Source of the DNA: an uncultured Mycoplasma sp.
Lineage (GTDB): Bacteria > Bacillota_I > Bacilli_A > Mycoplasmatales > Metamycoplasmataceae
Direction: 5' to 3'
NCBI GenBank assembly: GCA_947039505.1
Contig: CAMQYZ010000004.1
Span: forward strand, 92,031-156,030
DNA: 64,000 nucleotides
This document shows, in pieces, positions 25,101 through 38,247 of the stretch. The notes beneath the pieces are model-generated. The model was not told the origin of the DNA, ran no database searches, and saw only the letters and a list, made by a program, of their open reading frames with translations. Position 1 is the stretch's first letter. Each line of letters begins with the position of its first letter. Both the position numbers and the translations under genes were made by a program.

Positions 25101-25687
25101 TTAACACTATCTATTGAATTACCAGTTACTCTATGGTAAATTTCAATTCATGAACCCAATTTAGGAATAATTTCCACTTTATTAAACAAATCATCTGCTT
25201 GTTTATTTCTAACTTGACGACCAAAATATGCTCCAGAAGAACGAATAAGTTGTGAAATAATAACTTTTTCAGAACCATTTATAATAAATGAAGCGCCATT
25301 TGTCATCAAAGGAACTTCTCCGAAAATTACTTCTTCTTCTTTTACTTCTCCGGTTTCAATTATAGTTTTTCTTAACTTACCATATAACTTAGCTGCATAT
25401 GTAACACCTTTTTGCTTTGCCTCATCAATTGATTTTGATTCATTCTTAGATCTTTCAATTCTCTTTGACTTCGAAATATATTCAATAACCATTTTTCCAT
25501 TATTTGAACGAATAGGATAAATTTCTTTAAAACTTTCCTCAATACCTTTTTCTAAAAATCATTCAAAAGAATCTCTTTGCATTTGTAAAAAGTCTTGTGT
25601 TTCTAATTCAATTTTTGTATTTGAATAATTCCTTCTATCAGTTAATGGCCCATATCTTCTTACTTGATAGTTTGTTGGTTTACTCAT
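22145..25687 (-). CDS. rpoB: DNA-directed RNA polymerase subunit beta
   Basis: Second largest RNA polymerase subunit, 1180 residues through several TGA-Trp codons. Diagnostic: [48 protein letters not shown]-type switch region, [14 protein letters not shown] and [14 protein letters not shown]. The rifampicin pocket has Asn at the position of E. coli His526 (SNKRR instead of THKRR), Thr at Ser531 and Lys at Gln510; Asn at 526 is the known reason for natural rifampicin resistance in Spiroplasma citri. Followed immediately by rpoC. Confidence 0.98.
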
Positions 25688-25728
25688 AAAGTGCTCTTTT
25701 CAATTGTATATTTATAAATTTGTTTAAA

Positions 25729-25761
25729 TATTAATAAATAGTTGCTCGCCATTTATTAATA
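25729..25761 (-). promoter_or_regulatory. Hairpin in the rpoB leader with a G+C-rich loop
   Basis: An 11-bp perfect inverted repeat (tattaataaat / atttattaata) encloses the loop agttgctcgcc, 42-74 bp before the rpoB ATG. The loop is the only G+C-rich stretch in the roughly 225-bp A+T-rich gap between whiA and rpoB. No U-tract follows, so it is not a simple terminator. Upstream, TGATAAAAT (about 25793-25801, minus) resembles an extended -10 that would place the hairpin inside the mRNA leader. The rest of the gap (25762-25913) shows nothing else. Confidence 0.4.
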
Positions 25762-25913
25762 GATATGTGAATTTAAAGTTTATTTTTTAATTTTATCATA
25801 ATTTGATATAAAAAATACATATTTAATTTATTTATAAAAATTTATTAAAAATAATTTTATGTTATAATTATTAGTTATTTTTATAGATAAAGTTATAATT
25901 ACAAAATAATTAT

Positions 25914-26765
25914 TTATTTATTCTTATTCTTAACAGATAAACGATATTCATAGTCTTCTGCAATATTTCTAATTTTTATTAATCAATGATTAAGGCCGCT
26001 TTTAGTTTTTACAATATTATGAACCTTAAATAATTCATCACTTATTTGAGAAAGTGGTAAATATGAGTGTTCTATTTTAAATTTATAAAATGTTATTTCA
26101 TCATCTTTAAATTTACCTAATAGTTTGTGTTTAACAACAAAATCATAATTATCTAAAAATAAAGCATGTGAATCAACTAATTTTAGTTGGTTATATACAT
26201 CTAGATTGCCAATTCTTGTAATTTGATTTTTATGATCTCTGATTATTATTGCATCAAAAAATTTAAAAAATGAATCTTGTGAACCAATAGCTTTTAAAAA
26301 TTCTGATATTTGTTCGTTTTTTTTCATATATAAGATTGCATAATCATTTTTATCCAATATAGAGAAAAATAATTCATGTGTTGCCAATTTTTCAACCATT
26401 ATTTTAGCCAATTCAATACTTTTAATTTTTAATTCTAAGTGATAAGAAGATGATTCTAAAGAAGACATTGAACCGCTAGAAACAAAAACTCCTGCAAAAA
26501 AAAGTTGTGGATCCGATATTATCATTGTTTTTGAATTATTTTTAGGAAATATAAATGCTTTGTTTTTAGTTAAGAAGTCTTTTCCGCTTGTTTTTAAAAT
26601 ATCTTTTACTTTATCAAAAATTAATTCATCTTTGAATAAAATTTTAGTTTCTTCTCCTTTTTTATATGAAGAATAAATTATTCCATCTACAAAAGATACT
26701 GCTTGTTTTTTGTTTATTTTTTTGGTAATTAATTCATTTTTGATTTCAAATGAAAAGCTTTTCAT
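25914..26765 (-). CDS. whiA: DNA-binding protein WhiA
   Basis: 283-residue WhiA/LAGLIDADG-fold protein. It starts MKSFSFEIKNELITKK, a typical WhiA N-terminus, has the LAGLIDADG-like region FFAGVFVSSGSMSSLESSSYHLEL, and a C-terminal helix-turn-helix YLPLSQISDELFKVHNIV then SGLNHWLIKIRNIA. One TGA-Trp breaks the ORF in that helix. WhiA acts in cell division and chromosome segregation in Gram-positives; in mycoplasmas it is reported as a regulator of ribosomal-protein genes. AAGGAGG precedes the ATG, and the 5S rRNA gene lies just upstream. Confidence 0.92.
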
Positions 26766-26794
26766 AATTCCTCCTTAAAAAAAAGCAAAAAAAA

Positions 26795-26895
26795 GCAGCG
26801 ATTATCTATCTTCCCTAATGGTATTGTCGACGTAAAAAGGCTTAACTACTGAGTTCGGAATGGATTCAGGTGATCCCTTTTGCTATGTTCGCTAA
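26795..26895 (-). rRNA. rrf: 5S ribosomal RNA (solitary gene)
   Basis: About 101 nt on the minus strand. The universal 5S core is present: ATCACCTGAATCCATTCCGA then ACTCAGTAGTTAAGCC, and the ends pair (TTAGCGA with TCGCT). A run of T follows directly, acting as terminator before whiA. There is no 23S or 16S gene next to it: upstream is a divergent membrane-protein gene. It has its own TATAAT (26900-26905). Confidence 0.93.
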
Positions 26896-26899
26896 TACT

Positions 26900-26905
26900 A
26901 TTATA
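26900..26905 (-). promoter_or_regulatory. Promoter -10 box of the 5S rRNA gene
   Basis: Perfect TATAAT on the minus strand, 4-5 bp before the predicted mature 5' end, preceded by a weak GTAACA-like -35. Supports independent transcription of the solitary 5S gene. Confidence 0.5.
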
Positions 26906-27059
26906 TAACAATATTTTATTTATGTTACATTTTTTTTAAAAAAATAAATATATACCATTTAATACAATGTAAATCAATGAAAACATACTATAAATTATAG
27001 CTAAATTTTCTCAAAAACAAATTTAAATAAAATTTATAAATTAATTTATAATTTAATTT

Positions 27060-28292
27060 ATGAATTACAAGCAAATATCTAAAATCACCATTTATTCAAC
27101 CATTATGTTGATTTTTGCAATAATAGGTATTGTTATATTTTCAACAGATTTTCCTAATTGAAAATTATATGGTTGAAATGATTTAGTTGATCCTATAAAC
27201 TTTGAAGATCCTAATGTTAAAATGCCTATATCTGTCTCTATTCAAGCTGCCAGGGCTTGATCTGCAGCCTCACTAATCATATGTTTGTTAATGATTGGAT
27301 TTAATTCATTAGAAATTAAAAGAATGGAAACCAGTGATTATAAAAAATACTTTGTTTCTTCAATAGGTATTTTTACATGATTGATTTTACCATACACTAT
27401 TTATATTGGTGTTAAAAATAAATCATATGAAGATTATTTTAATTATATTTCTCAAAATAGAGTTGGAGCCAACCAAATGTCTCTAAACTCTTTTAAAAAT
27501 GGTTTCCAAAAAAACGGTAAAAGAAATTCATTATTTTGAAATACAGCATTTGGTTATTTTGTTTTATTAATTACATTTATTGGTTTTATATTTGGTTTTT
27601 TAATTTTTAATGATTTATTTCCACAATATATTGAAATGCCTGAAGGTGGTTTAAAACCAGGTTTTTCTTTCGAGGAATATAAATCCTATATGGAAACCTA
27701 TTATATTTTTGATACATTTTCTTACTTTACACAATTAACGAATATTGCTTGTTTTGTATTTATGACATTCTTTGTTGCATTTAGTAAAAAAATAGCATTT
27801 AGAAACAACACTATCTTAATTGCGGTATCTGCATACATATTTATTGTATCAGCAATATTTTGAGTATATTTATTTCCAACATCATTAGATCACTACACCA
27901 AAGCTTTCCAATGAGCTAAAACTTCTTGAACTCACGCAGTTGTTCCTGTTCTCTTTATTGCTTTTGCCATTACATCTTTATTAATTAACAAAAACGCACC
28001 ACAAAAATTTGGAAAAATGATAGGGGTTTCTATGATTTACCCTTTATCTTATGGTGTGTTTACATATTCATTGCCATTTTATACAAGATTTAGTGTTTAT
28101 GGTTCTTTAACCAATATAAACCCAAATATGAATACATCAATCGGACTGAATGAAGCAAGTAAAAATGGAAGTTTATGAATGATTGGAGCTATATTTCTTT
28201 TAGGAGCTATATTCATTTTAATGATTTTTATTTTCTGACTTATAGCATATAAAATTAATAAAAAAGAAAGTAAAAAAACAGAATTAAATTAG
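27060..28292 (+). CDS. Polytopic membrane protein (resembles mycoplasma DUF1600-type proteins)
   Basis: 410 residues with many TGA-Trp codons, showing about eight TM segments. A first extracytoplasmic loop follows TM1. The FDTFSYFTQLTNIACFVFMTFF helix and an FPTSLDHY-type region recall the DUF1600/FAR-17a-like multi-TM proteins common in mycoplasmas; this is memory of a pattern, not a search. TATAAT (27047-27052) ends seven bases before the ATG, without a ribosome-binding site, so the mRNA may be leaderless. Its stop abuts the stop of the convergent ROK gene with no gap. Function unknown. Confidence 0.78.
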
Positions 28293-29177
28293 TTAATTAT
28301 TGTCTTGACTTTTTGATAAAGCATCAATTCCAAATAAAGCACAATCATCGCCATAAGGATCTTCTAAAAATTCAATTACATTAAATTGTGAGGGAAGAGA
28401 ATTTCTTTTTGCTCATTCAATAGCTTTATCAATATATCATTTATTATGTCTAGCGACAGAACCACCTATTACAATTGAATTAGGATTTAAAACAGCTATT
28501 GTGATTGCAAGAGTACTTCCAAGAGTCTCAATGGCTTCATCAATAATAATTTTAGCTTTTTCATCAGTGGAATATAAGGCAAAAACCTCTTCAGTAGTTA
28601 TTTTTTTATTAAAAATTTTAGTTGCTCTTTTTTCAATTCCAGAACCTGAAGAAAAATATTCACAAGAACCAGTAGAAAGATGATTTTCTTCTTTATTAAA
28701 AGAAGCGGGCATTCAAGCAATTTCTAATCCTTGAAATGAAAAACCAGAATATATTTCGCCCTTATGTATCAACCCCGCTCCCAAACCTGTTGATATTGTA
28801 AAAAATTGTGTAATATCTTTTTTTGTTTTTTTATAAAAAGTATGAACTGCATAAGCCATAGCATTAGCATCATTTTCAAAAACTATTTTTTTTACACTTG
28901 AATTTTGAGTAATAAAAGTTCTCACATTAAAGCCAACTCAATTTGGTATATTAGCTCCCGAAATAATTACACCTTCATCATAATTTGCAACACCAGGTAA
29001 ACAAATTCCCAAAAATTCTATTTCATGTTCATTCAATAATTTTATTAAAGGTTCTAACGACTTCTTAGGATCTGAAAGAATTGTTGAAAAGGATTCTCTA
29101 AAAATTATTTTATCATCTACTATAATTGCAAATCTAGAATTAGTTCCTCCAATATCAATTACTGCATGTTTTTTCAT
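28293..29177 (-). CDS. ROK-family sugar kinase (glucokinase-like)
   Basis: 294 residues with TGA-Trp breaks; starts MKKHAVIDIGGTNSRF (ATP-binding phosphate-1 loop). The catalytic Asp is in FENDANAMAYA and the second phosphate loop is STGLGAGLIHKG. The substrate-binding ROK residues lie in SFQGLEIAWMP. The usual ROK zinc motif (CxCGxxGCxE) is mostly lost; only one Cys remains in STGSCEYFSSGSGIE. Likely a glucokinase or related hexose kinase. The start is 10 codons inside the ORF-track start because AAGGA precedes it. Confidence 0.88.
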
Positions 29178-29210
29178 ATTTATTCCTTTTTTTAAATAAT
29201 TATACATAAA

Positions 29211-29236
29211 AAATAAACTAATTTCTTAGTTTATTT
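29211..29236 (-). terminator. Terminator of the rpsP-trmD-rplS operon
   Basis: 11-bp perfect stem (aaataaactaa / ttagtttattt) with a 4-base loop and a T-run on the minus strand, 17 bp past the rplS stop. Confidence 0.8.
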
Positions 29237-29252
29237 TTTATAAATTTCAATA

Positions 29253-29609
29253 TTATTTCTTTACTCTAATTTCTTTTAAACGAGCTGATTTACCTTTTAA
29301 TTCTCTCATATAATAAAGCTTAGCACGCCTTACTTTATTAGAACGAACTAATTCAATAGATGCAATATTAGGGTTGTTTAAAGGAAATGTTCTTTCAACA
29401 CCAATTCCATAAGAAATTTTTCTTATAGTAAAAGTTTCTTTAGAACCACTATTTTTCATAGCAATAACCAATCCTTCAAAAATTTGAATTCTTGATTTTT
29501 CTCCTTCTTTAATTCTTACGTGAACTTTAATATTGTCTCCAGATTTAAAAGTTGGAAAATCTTCACGATGTTGAGAATCTTCAATTGCTTTAATTTTATT
29601 ATTTATCAT
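29253..29609 (-). CDS. rplS: 50S ribosomal protein L19
   Basis: Protein at the 30S-50S interface. 118 residues, complete in the ORF track. Characteristic: [45 protein letters not shown] and [21 protein letters not shown]. Its start overlaps the end of trmD by 11 bp. Last gene of the operon. Confidence 0.98.
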   Translation of the reverse strand: MINNKIKAIEDSQHREDFPTFKSGDNIKVHVRIKEGEKSRIQIFEGLVIAMKNSGSKETFTIRKISYGIGVERTFPLNNPNIASIELVRSNKVRRAKLYYMRELKGKSARLKEIRVKK

Positions 29610-30276
29610 TTTTTTTCCTTTCTAAAAGATCGGGTCTTTTATTTAGAGTATTTTCTTTTTGTTTTTTAATTCTTCATTCATTAATATTTTTATGGTTTCC
29701 ACTTAACAATACTTCCGGAACTAACATATTTTTGTATTCCCTTGGTCTTGTATATTGAGGGAAGTCTAATAAATCATTTTGGAAAGAATCATTTTGGTGA
29801 GATGATTCTTTAATTACTTCAGGAATTAATCTAATTACTGAATCGGCTATTACCATAGATGGCAACTCTCCTCCAGTTAATACATAATCCCCAATTGAAA
29901 TTTCACAATCAATTAAACTTCTAACTCTCTCATCAAAACCTTCATATCTACCAGAAATAAACGTTAATGTTTTTTCTTTAGATAATTCTAAAGCCATTTC
30001 TTGACTAAATTGTTTACCTTGAGGAGACAACATTATTATCTTACCTTTTTCTTCTAATGAATTTAAGGCATTATCAATAGGTTCTACCATCAATAACATT
30101 CCTGGTCCACCACCATAAATTTCATCATCCACTTTTTTGTGTTTATCATTTGTAAAATCTCTAAAATCTATTATATTAATATTGATTAAGTTTTTTGATA
30201 TCGCTTTTGCAATAATGGATTCTGTCTTAAAGGCTTCGTAATATTTAGGAAAAATTGTTAAAAAATTTATTTTCAT
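29599..30276 (-). CDS. trmD: tRNA (guanine-N1)-methyltransferase
   Basis: Methylates G37 next to the anticodon using S-adenosylmethionine, preventing frameshifts. 225 residues; a TGA-Trp near the C-terminus hides the last 25 residues from the ORF track. SPOUT-class knot motifs: [40 protein letters not shown] and [21 protein letters not shown]. The end overlaps the rplS start by 11 bp. The rimM gene normally found just before trmD is absent. Confidence 0.96.
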
Positions 30277-30278
30277 TA

Positions 30279-30656
30279 TTACTCTTCTTTTTTAGAAGTT
30301 TTTTTAACTACTGGTTTTTTAGCAGTTTCTTTTGCAGCAATTTTTTTTGCACTAGGTTTTCTTACTTTTGCTTTTTTAACTGATTTACCTTTAGATAATT
30401 TATCTTTTGATAAAGAATATTCTTCTCAAAATTTTTCTTGTTTCAATAAATTTCTAACTGTATCAGTAGGTTGTGCACCATTATCTAATCATTTAGTAAT
30501 TAACTCTTTGTTTAATTTCAATTCTTCAGATAATGGATTAAAATATCCTAACTCTTCTATAAAACGCCCATCTCTAGGTGCTCTAGCATCCGCTGCTACA
30601 ATTCTATAAAAGGCATTGAATTTATTACCCATACGTTTTAATCTCAATTTTACCAT
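30279..30656 (-). CDS. rpsP: 30S ribosomal protein S16
   Basis: 125 residues including two TGA-Trp codons, therefore not in the ORF track. Core: [52 protein letters not shown]. The last 45 residues are a Lys/Ala-rich tail beyond the usual core of about 85-90 residues. GGAGG lies just before the ATG. First gene of the rpsP-trmD-rplS operon, two bases before trmD. Confidence 0.96.
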
Positions 30657-30700
30657 TTGTCCTCCTTAATAATTTTTAAAATATAACTAAATTTTAACAC

Positions 30701-30752
30701 AAAAACAAAAATAGGTGTCAAGTATTTTTGCTTGACACCTATTTTTGTTTTT
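30701..30752 (-). terminator. Strong terminator of the pst-phoU operon
   Basis: A 22-bp perfect stem (aaaaacaaaaataggtgtca... / ...tgacacctatttttgttttt) with an 8-base loop, beginning 4 bp after the phoU stop. The 3' arm ends in a U-run on the minus strand. Unusually long and perfect for this genome. Confidence 0.88.
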
Positions 30753-30756
30753 AAAA

Positions 30757-31398
30757 CTAACTAATTTCTTTAGAAACAACATTTGCAAAAATACTTTTTA
30801 TTCTTTCTAATGTTATTTCCATTGATTTAACAATTTGAGAAATTGGAAAATAATCTAATTCATTATCCTCATTTGCTAATTGCAATCTAATAGCTTTAAT
30901 TGCTTCGTGAGATAATTCAATAAAGTCTGAATACATTTTTTCAGTTTGATCAAAAATATCCTTTATTTTTTTATCTTTATATATTTTGATATATTTTTGT
31001 AATAAATCTAGATAAGTTTTGGATAAATCCTTAATCATCACAATGTGATTTTGATTTACTTGCTTTCTAACAAATGTTTTTGCTATATTTAAAGAATAAA
31101 TAGTAGCTATTGCAATATCTTTTGCAGAGTAAATAATAGAAATTACAAATCTTAAATGATTAGCTCTAGGATCATCTTTTGAAATTGTTCAAATACACTC
31201 ATCAACTAAATCTCTTTCCTTTTGTTCCGCCTCTTTCACTCTTGATGCAATTGAATCTATTATCTTGTGACCATTTTCTTGGTTAAAAATATATTTTCAT
31301 AATTTTTCATGTGTGGCAAAAGAATATTCTAAAAATTCTAAAACCATTTTTTTTAAATTTTTTTCTGATGTTATTAATGAATTATAATTAGTAGCCAT
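30757..31398 (-). CDS. phoU: Phosphate-uptake regulator PhoU
   Basis: 213-residue, entirely alpha-helical protein of the PhoU family, with TGA-Trp breaks. It has the two-repeat architecture, each repeat starting with an acidic helix (VKEAEQKERDLVDECIW; MYSDFIELSHEAIKAIRLQLANED). PhoU modulates the Pst transporter and, where present, the phosphate two-component system; no kinase is seen here. The ATG overlaps the pstB stop by one base, the last gene of the pst operon. Confidence 0.88.
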
Positions 31399-32252
31399 TA
31401 TCCTATCCTTCCATTAATATAATCTTTTGTTTCCTTTTTATTCGGTGTTAAAAATATGCTTTTTGTTTTTCCTGTTTCCACAATTTTTCCTTGATAAAAA
31501 AAGAATGTTTCATCACTTATTCTTTGCGCTTGAGCCATTGAATGAGTTACAATAATTATTGTATATTTTTGTTTTAATTGTAAAATTAATTCTTCAATTT
31601 TTATAGTTGCAATTGGATCTAAGGCAGATGTTGGTTCATCCATTAGTAAAACTTCTGGCTCCATAGCAATAGCTCTTGCAATACACAATCTTTGTTGTTG
31701 ACCTCCAGAAAGACTAGTACCTAAGTCATCAAGATTATTTTTAACATCTTCTCATAAAGCAGCATTTTCCAAAGATTCTTGGACAATTTTATCCAAAACT
31801 TTTTTATCATGAATTCCATTAGATTTTGGACCGTAGGCTACATTATCATAAATTGAAATAGGAAATGGTGTTGGCTTTTGAAAAACCATACCAACTCTAG
31901 ATCTTAAAGTTGTAACTGGAATTTTTTTAGATTTTATATTTAGATTATCAAAAAAAATGTCTCCTTCACATATAACTCCATCAATCAAATCATTCATTCT
32001 ATTTAAAGCTCTAAGAAAAGTTGATTTACCACACCCTGAAGGACCAATGAAAGAAGTTATTTGTTTTAATTTAATACTTGCATTTATATCATATAAAGCT
32101 TGCTTTTCACCGTTTTTATACCATAGTGAAAAATCATTAATTTCAAAAATATTTTTTTTTGAAAATCCTTCTTTTGTTTCTATCAAAACCGTTTCTCTGT
32201 TTTTCTTTTTTGAAATTTTACTCATAAAATTTTCTTTAAAATTTGATTTCAT
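31398..32252 (-). CDS. pstB: Phosphate ABC transporter ATP-binding protein
   Basis: ATPase of the Pst high-affinity phosphate importer. 284 residues with one TGA-Trp. Walker [11 protein letters not shown]-loop [20 protein letters not shown] (the PstB-specific P-T-P-F motif), signature SLSGGQQQR, Walker [12 protein letters not shown] and H-loop IVTHSMAQA. The first 30 residues are a basic N-terminal extension; an internal ATG at 32225 is an alternative start. Confidence 0.96.
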
Positions 32253-32254
32253 AT

Positions 32255-34243
32255 TTATTTAATTAACTCCTTGTTTACTTTTTGCTTTTTGTCATTTTGC
32301 AATGATTCTTTTAAATAATCTTTAAATTGATTTAAATGACTTTTGATTGATTTTCTTGCAGGAATTATAACATAACCAATAATTACCAATGAAAAAACTA
32401 ATAGCATAGCAACTAAAGCTGCTTCATATTGAACTCATTTCGCATTAGATGATGTTGAGAATATTTGGGCATAAATATGTGTTGTTAATGTTGTTCCGGG
32501 TCTATTCAACGCTGTATCAGCAGAAGATGATAATCCTGCCGTTAAATATAGCGGAGCTGTTTCCGAAAGTATTCTACCAATTATTGTAATTATATTTCCT
32601 GTTATTGCAACCAATGCCATTGGAACTATTAATTTTTTGATTGTTTCACTCTTAGTATTTCCTAGAGAGTATGAGTTCATTCTAATTTCATCAGGAATAT
32701 TTCTTAACGATTGTTCAAGTAATCTAATGAATGTAGGAATAATAACTATTACTACAGTTAATGCTCCGGCAATTAATGAATTTCCCATTGTTCCACTATT
32801 AGTCATACCTAATGTTTTAATGAAAAATAACATTCCGAACATTCCAAATAAAATAGATGGAGTAGAAGAAAGTGAATCCAACATAAAGATAATTGTTTTC
32901 TTTAAAAATCCTTTTTTAGCATATTCATTTAAATAAACTGCAATAAATAAAGCAATAGGAAAACTAATAGTCAAACAAACAACAATTAATAATAATGTGT
33001 TTAAAAATGATTGACCTACTGTATTTTTTGTATAATCTCAAATTGTCGATGAATCTTTTGTTGTTGAAATTATTCCATTAACCACAATATCCCCAATAAT
33101 TCATGCTAAAAATGAGAAACAAATAATTATACTAATCGTTTCCAAAGTTATTTTATATTTAAAATACAAATTTCCATATTTATAATTATTATTTCTATCC
33201 TTAATATAATTAATTGTTTCAGGTAAATTGTTTGAATCAATTACATGATTACTTTTAAATGATTGTTTTTCAAAAAACATTTTTATATTTGTTGGAATGA
33301 ACATGAAAAATGCAGCAATATTATTTCTTACTTTAACAATCTTCACATTTCTAGAAGCTTTTTTTGATTTTGTTATTATAGAAATAACAATATTTAGCAA
33401 CATCGAAATAATAAGCATTATTAAACCGAAAGCATACAACAATGGTCTAATTTTTTCTGGATCAGAATCAGCAAACATAGTTGATGATATATAAGCACCT
33501 AGTGATTGTGAAGATGAATTTAGCAATGAGAAAAATCCATCTTGAAAGGCTTCGTTAGAAGGTTGCGATTGAAGAATCATAGATACTGCCATAGACTCAC
33601 CAATAGCCCTTGATATAGCAACAACAACAGCGACAACAATTCCTGATTTAGCAGCTTTTTTACAAACTTTATAAATTGATTTTGTTTTAGAATTACCCAA
33701 AGCCAATGAGTTATCCAACAAACTAGGATCAATGGCATTTAATGAATCTAATGTCATAGAAATAATTGTAGGAATAATCATAAAAGCTAACATTATGGAT
33801 GCATTAAATATTGAGTTTCTAGAAATTCCAAATAAAGAATTGAATAATAAACCCAATGAATTTACTGCAAACAAACCAAAAATAACAGATGGAATTCCTG
33901 ATAATGTTTGAAACAAAATCATGACTTTTTTTCTTCACCTCTTATGAAGGCGATATTTTGTAAAAATTGCAACTTTAATTCCAATTGGAACACTAACTAA
34001 TATAGCTATTCCGGAAGTAAGTGTCGTAACAGCGAAAGGTACTCAAAATGAATATTCACTAAAATCTCCGCTAAATAATATGTCTGAACCAAATTCTTTA
34101 AAACCTTTGACAGCCATTATTGAAATAAAAATAATTAATATTAAAAACACTAAACCCATTGACATTGAAAATCCCATTGACATTGATTTTACAAATGAAT
34201 TAATACTATTCTTCTTTTTAAAAAGTTTTTGATTTTTATCCAT
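32255..34243 (-). CDS. pstA: Phosphate ABC transporter permease, PstC-PstA fusion
   Basis: 662 residues in a single frame through TGA-Trp codons, though the ORF track shows three fragments. The N-terminal half (residues 1-310) is PstC-like (LSGIPSVIFGLFAVN; ALGNSKTKSIYKV; AISRAIGESMAVSMI) and the C-terminal half PstA-like (LSSTPSILFGMFGMLFF; SLGNTKSETIKKLIVP; IIGRILSETAPLYLTAG). Each half has about six TM helices and the E-A-A-type loop contacting PstB. Some mycoplasmas are known to carry this fusion. One-base overlap with pstS upstream. Confidence 0.94.
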
Positions 34244-35424
34244 TATTTATCCTTCAATTCTAAATATTTTGGCGGTTTTGCTTCTTCTTCTAGTTTTAAA
34301 TCAAATATATCTTTATCGGTGGCAGTTCAAAATGTTGTTGCATCTCTTATTCCATCTTTATTAAGACACATTAAATCTAAAATTTGTTTTTCTGTTAAAA
34401 CTATGTAACCCTCTGTTTTGATTATATTTTTTGCTATTTCATCACCCAAAATTCAATTGATTAAATCTTGCGAATTATGATCATCAATAGTTGTATCGCT
34501 TGCAGAACTCCCTTCAATAGATACCATTAAATTTAGTGGTCTATATCAATTATAAGAATCTGTAATATTTTCAACTTCAATGGTTGCACCCTCGTAAGTT
34601 GCAATCTCAAAACCATTATCTTCTATTTCTTTTCTATTATTATTAATAAATCCTGCAGATAGATAAACCATTGAACCAATTTTATTTTCATTTTTAACAA
34701 AAGATCAAGCTTGTGAATTAGATTCTGAAGTTGTTCTAGTGAATTTTCCATAATTACCCTTGATTAAAGCATCATCTAATTCTGGATTTTTTTCATAAGT
34801 AAGTCTTGAATCTTTATAAAACGCATCAGCAGTTCCAGAAACAACCGCTCCACCACTTCTTGCATATGGATAAACTTTAGTTGTATCACCTGTCACTCCC
34901 AAATCTTCAAATGTTTTTTCTTCATTACCTGCAAAAGCGGTATAAATGTTAAGAATGGTGTCTTTATTTACATCTAATTTTGTGTTGGGTTTGCTAGGTT
35001 TATAAACTAATCCCATTCCATCTCAAGCAATGGTGATTGTTTTTATCTTTCTTTCGATTCAACTTAATTCATCTTCTAATTCTTCTGGAGTAAGTTCTAC
35101 GCCAGGCTCTGATTTTATAATTTTAGGATTTTTAGATGCCATACCTATTTCTTTGGTACCATCAATAATTGCTCTTATACCAGCTCCTGAACCTCCGGCT
35201 TGAGTTACCAAATCTGCTCCAAGATACTTATTGGAAAAAGAAGCCATTAATGGTTGAACAGCAGATGAACCAGCTGAATTTATTAAAGGAGTATTTGATA
35301 AAATTCCTGAAGTTAAAACAATTGTCGTAGTAACACTAATAAATGTAAATCCTATTGCCAACTTTTTTAAAGTTACTTTTTTTAATTTGGGCTTTTGCAT
35401 ACTTCCATTTTCTATATAAATCAT
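34243..35424 (-). CDS. pstS: Phosphate-binding protein, membrane-anchored
   Basis: 393 residues with TGA-Trp breaks. Phosphate-binding loops: SAGSSAVQPLM, TQAGGSGAGIRAIIDG, MASKNPK and, later, YARSGGAVVSGTADAF. The hydrophobic N-terminal segment (about residues 23-48) has no lipobox Cys, so it is probably held by an uncleaved anchor rather than lipid. Captures phosphate for PstCA. An ATG eight codons in (35400) is preceded by GGAAG and may be the real start. Confidence 0.92.
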
Positions 35425-35450
35425 TAATGATTATTCAATTTTATAAAATA

Positions 35451-35456
35451 ATTATA
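35451..35456 (-). promoter_or_regulatory. Promoter -10 box of the pst operon
   Basis: Perfect TATAAT on the minus strand, 26 bp before the pstS ATG, with TGTTTA at a 17-bp spacing as a weak -35. No pho box was recognised. Confidence 0.5.
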
Positions 35457-35496
35457 GTGTAATTTATTTTTTTTAAACATAAAAAAAAATTTATTT

Positions 35497-38192
<2,696 letters not shown>

Positions 38193-38214
38193 GTTTCTCC
38201 ATATTTTATAAAAA

Positions 38215-38244
38215 AACAAACCATTTTATTTAAAGAGGTTTGTT
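38215..38244 (-). terminator. Terminator of infC-rpmI-rplT
   Basis: 8-bp stem (aacaaacc / ggtttgtt) just after the rplT stop, followed on the minus strand by a run of seven T. Confidence 0.75.
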
Positions 38245-38247
38245 ATT

